A stretch of DNA of 64,000 nucleotides from Polytrichum commune. Its lineage: Eukaryota > Streptophyta > Polytrichopsida > Polytrichales > Polytrichaceae. Shown in pieces: positions 62,195-64,000 of this stretch (positions within the stretch are counted from its first letter, which is position 1; each line of letters begins with the position of its first letter). The notes below the pieces were generated by a model, which was not told the origin of the DNA, searched no databases, and worked only from the letters and a program-made list of their open reading frames with translations. The stretch is taken from NCBI GenBank assembly GCA_950295325.1, contig OX485809.1, forward strand, positions 24,056,001 through 24,120,000, in the 5' to 3' direction. A program made the position numbers and the translations under genes.

Positions 62195-62375
62195 TCTTAA
62201 TTGGACGTTTATATTTGATTGGTGTGTGGTTAGGTGAGGATCAAGGAACAAACACTAGAAAGACACATGCGTACAAGAGATTGGACTGCGTCTTTAGACT
62301 TATTTAGCTACTCCACACTCAATAGTGGACATAATTGGGAGGACTTATGTATTCAGCTAAGGAAGCAACCGGCAT
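62195..62375 (+). repeat. Dispersed repeat R2, copy
   Basis: Shares 'ctactccacactcaatagtg', 'acataattgggaggacttat' and 'acaaacactagaaagacaca' with the copy near 51790-51940. Confidence 0.65.
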
Positions 62376-63242
62376 GCAATTTTGATAATAAGAATTAAAT
62401 CAATGTGAGTTCGATTCCCAATCTTTAAGAAATTATTTTAAAAAAAGAGTAAAAAATTACCACAAATTTGCTAATGCAATGCAAATATGAATGCATAAAT
62501 ATGATCAATAGAAGATATGTACCCCACAAATATACTAACTGAATAACAACCCCTTGGGGGGGGGCACTCAATATAGCCCATATGGTGTCACACGGTGTAC
62601 AAAAGGATAATAATAATGACAATATGGCTGACAAAGTATACATATGGGAGAAGTAGAATCTGGTGGGGTAAGGTTCGTATGTGCCAACTAGCTACTCCCA
62701 TCTTCTGAAACTTGAACCCGCCTACTATCTTGCTCCTCCAAATTAAAACCTCCTCGGTGACCGGCACTTGTAAGTTGAAGATTCTTTAGTGGACGCATGG
62801 AAGTCTAGCTGCCCGCGTCCATGGCCCTCCACATTATAGCTGACCGCCAAAATGTGATTGTGCTAAAAAACATGTGAACACGTCCGACCCGTTAATGTCT
62901 AGAATCTAATGCACGAGCAGCCTCCATGGAAACTCACCCATAAGCTAATCCAGGTTTCAAGTAACCTCCAGGCTGCATACTAATTAATTTACGGCGTTTA
63001 TGTTGGATGAACGAGAGGCATGATGCTCACGTATGATCATTCCTTTTGTCTGCCGTAAAGTCTAATATTTTCCTGCCGTCACACATGCATGGGGACTCAG
63101 GAGAAGTGACTTTTGTGCTGCTGGATGAAGGGCAAGTTGCCAAGTGACTTTTGTGCTAATGGATCAAGGGCCTCCTCACGTGCTGCTGCGGCGCATGCTC
63201 GCTCTTCCTCGTCGCCATTCATGGCTGACTCCACTACTGAAC
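62376..63242. other. Non-coding, nothing recognised
   Basis: Contains GTTCGATTCCCA (about 62409), a B-box-like word without a matching A box. A pair of 'aagtgacttttgtgct' words lies at 63105 and 63143. No gene seen. Confidence 0.35.
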
Positions 63243-63484
63243 GGAACGTGGAGAACCAACTGCTAAGTTACATATGAACCAGTTGGAGCTTGAAAAAAAA
63301 TATAAAAAATCCAGTGTCAAAGTCAAGACTCCACGAAAATTGCCCATCATTTCTGAGGAATATTGTAGAGAAAGATACCTCAAAGCAATAAAGAAAACCT
63401 GAAAGATGACAACATGTAACTGGCTGGACTTGGAAACACTGGGATCTCGACCGATTATGCCCATAAATCTCCCAGGACGCTGGT
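63243..63484 (+). repeat. Dispersed repeat R1, full copy
   Basis: Runs from 'gaacgtggagaaccaactgc' to 'aaatctcccaggacgctgg', the same limits as the 45112 copy. Confidence 0.8.
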
Positions 63485-63487
63485 TGA

Positions 63488-63718
63488 CTCTCTCTCTCTC
63501 TCTCTCTGCACATGTGCCCATGCAGCCTAAGTTGACAATCAAGATCTCTCTCTCTCTCTCTGTGCCTGCGCATGTGCCCATGCAGTCTGAGTTGACAAAC
63601 AAGAACTTGTTGCAGAAGTTAGCTTTTGACACGATCTTTCGATCTCTCTCTCTCTCTGCACATGTGCTCATGCAATCTGAGTTGACAAACAAGAATTGTT
63701 GCAGAAGTTAGCCTTTAC

Positions 63719-63761
<43 letters not shown>

Positions 63762-63822
63762 GCATGTGCTCATGCAGTCTGAGTTGACAAACAAGAACTG
63801 TTGCAGAAGTAAGCCTTTACAA
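63488..63822. repeat. CT-microsatellite-bearing minisatellite, four units
   Basis: Four diverged units each combine a (CT)n tract, 'catgtgc.catgcag.ctgag' and 'ttgacaaacaagaa'. The last two also share 'gttgcagaagt.agcc'. Unit spacing varies from about 60 to 105 bp because the CT tracts differ in length. The longest tract is at 63722-63757. Confidence 0.85.
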
Positions 63823-64000
63823 CACCAAATGTTCCAACCACTTCTGATCACATGGAGAAGTCCACCAAAGCCCCTCTCATCTCGTCCCATCCCCACGATC
63901 ATTGCTGCTTGCCCGGCTGTATACTGAGCTTCGAATCAGATTTTAATGTATTGTTGCAGTGGCGGTGTGTTTGGCGCTAGTGATCACGTGCGCTGAAGAT

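Noticed and set aside
62405-62425. GTTCGATTCCCA as evidence for a tRNA gene
   Set aside because: No A box or cloverleaf-forming sequence lies upstream.
63234-63902. Minus-strand frames with RERERE runs
   Set aside because: These are translations of the CT microsatellites and the R1 repeat.

Overview
This window is nuclear DNA of a land plant. The evidence is spliceosomal genes with GT-AG introns, plant-type NBS-LRR disease-resistance remnants, an En/Spm (CACTA)-type TnpA relic, telomere-like CCCTAAA motifs and a plant form of the complex I assembly factor NDUFAF5. A centrin very close to the green-algal ciliary type suggests a lineage with flagellate sperm (bryophyte, lycophyte or fern). I cannot name the species from sequence alone. 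Base composition is AT-rich. Only two genes look intact, and most of the window is repeats and decayed mobile elements.

Layout. 0-5.5 kb: a ~280-bp tandem repeat with telomere-like motifs, two related MITEs, and a ~0.8-kb unit (P) bracketed by ~120-bp direct repeats. 5.5-14.1 kb: a perfect 188-bp direct repeat 3.3 kb apart. Its right copy abuts a 5'-truncated CACTA element that ends at 14133 in CTAGTAGTG and carries a frameshifted multi-exon TnpA-like gene. 14.2-27.4 kb: a 32-bp minisatellite, LTR-like copies including two complete ones with perfect 5-bp target duplications (19197-20400, 23665-25399), and duplicated flanks of an NBS-LRR gene. 27.4-31.2 kb: an NBS-LRR pseudogene on the minus strand, cut at its 5' side by a foldback element and showing tandem duplications. 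31.4-32.7 kb: a pogo-like DDE transposon remnant nested in a copy of dispersed repeat R1. 34.0-37.5 kb: an intact six-exon centrin gene (minus), with an extra open exon-like block upstream. 38-46 kb: repeats, including a TA-flanked 198-bp MITE nested in R1. 46.5-51.4 kb: an intact eleven-exon NDUFAF5-like gene (minus). 51.5-64 kb: dispersed repeats, a 5'-truncated LINE with an 11-bp target duplication, one hypothetical exon, and CT-rich minisatellite at the right edge.

The genes do not form a pathway. Centrin is a cytoskeletal calcium sensor, NDUFAF5 works in mitochondrial complex I assembly, and the NBS-LRR locus is a decayed immune receptor. The main information in the window is its layered insertion history: several insertions can be dated relative to each other because uninterrupted copies of the host repeat lie elsewhere in the same window. 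I found no convincing undescribed biological system. The most unusual items are the exon-like block upstream of centrin, the CACTA relic with host-like multi-exon structure, and the perfect 188-bp repeat.
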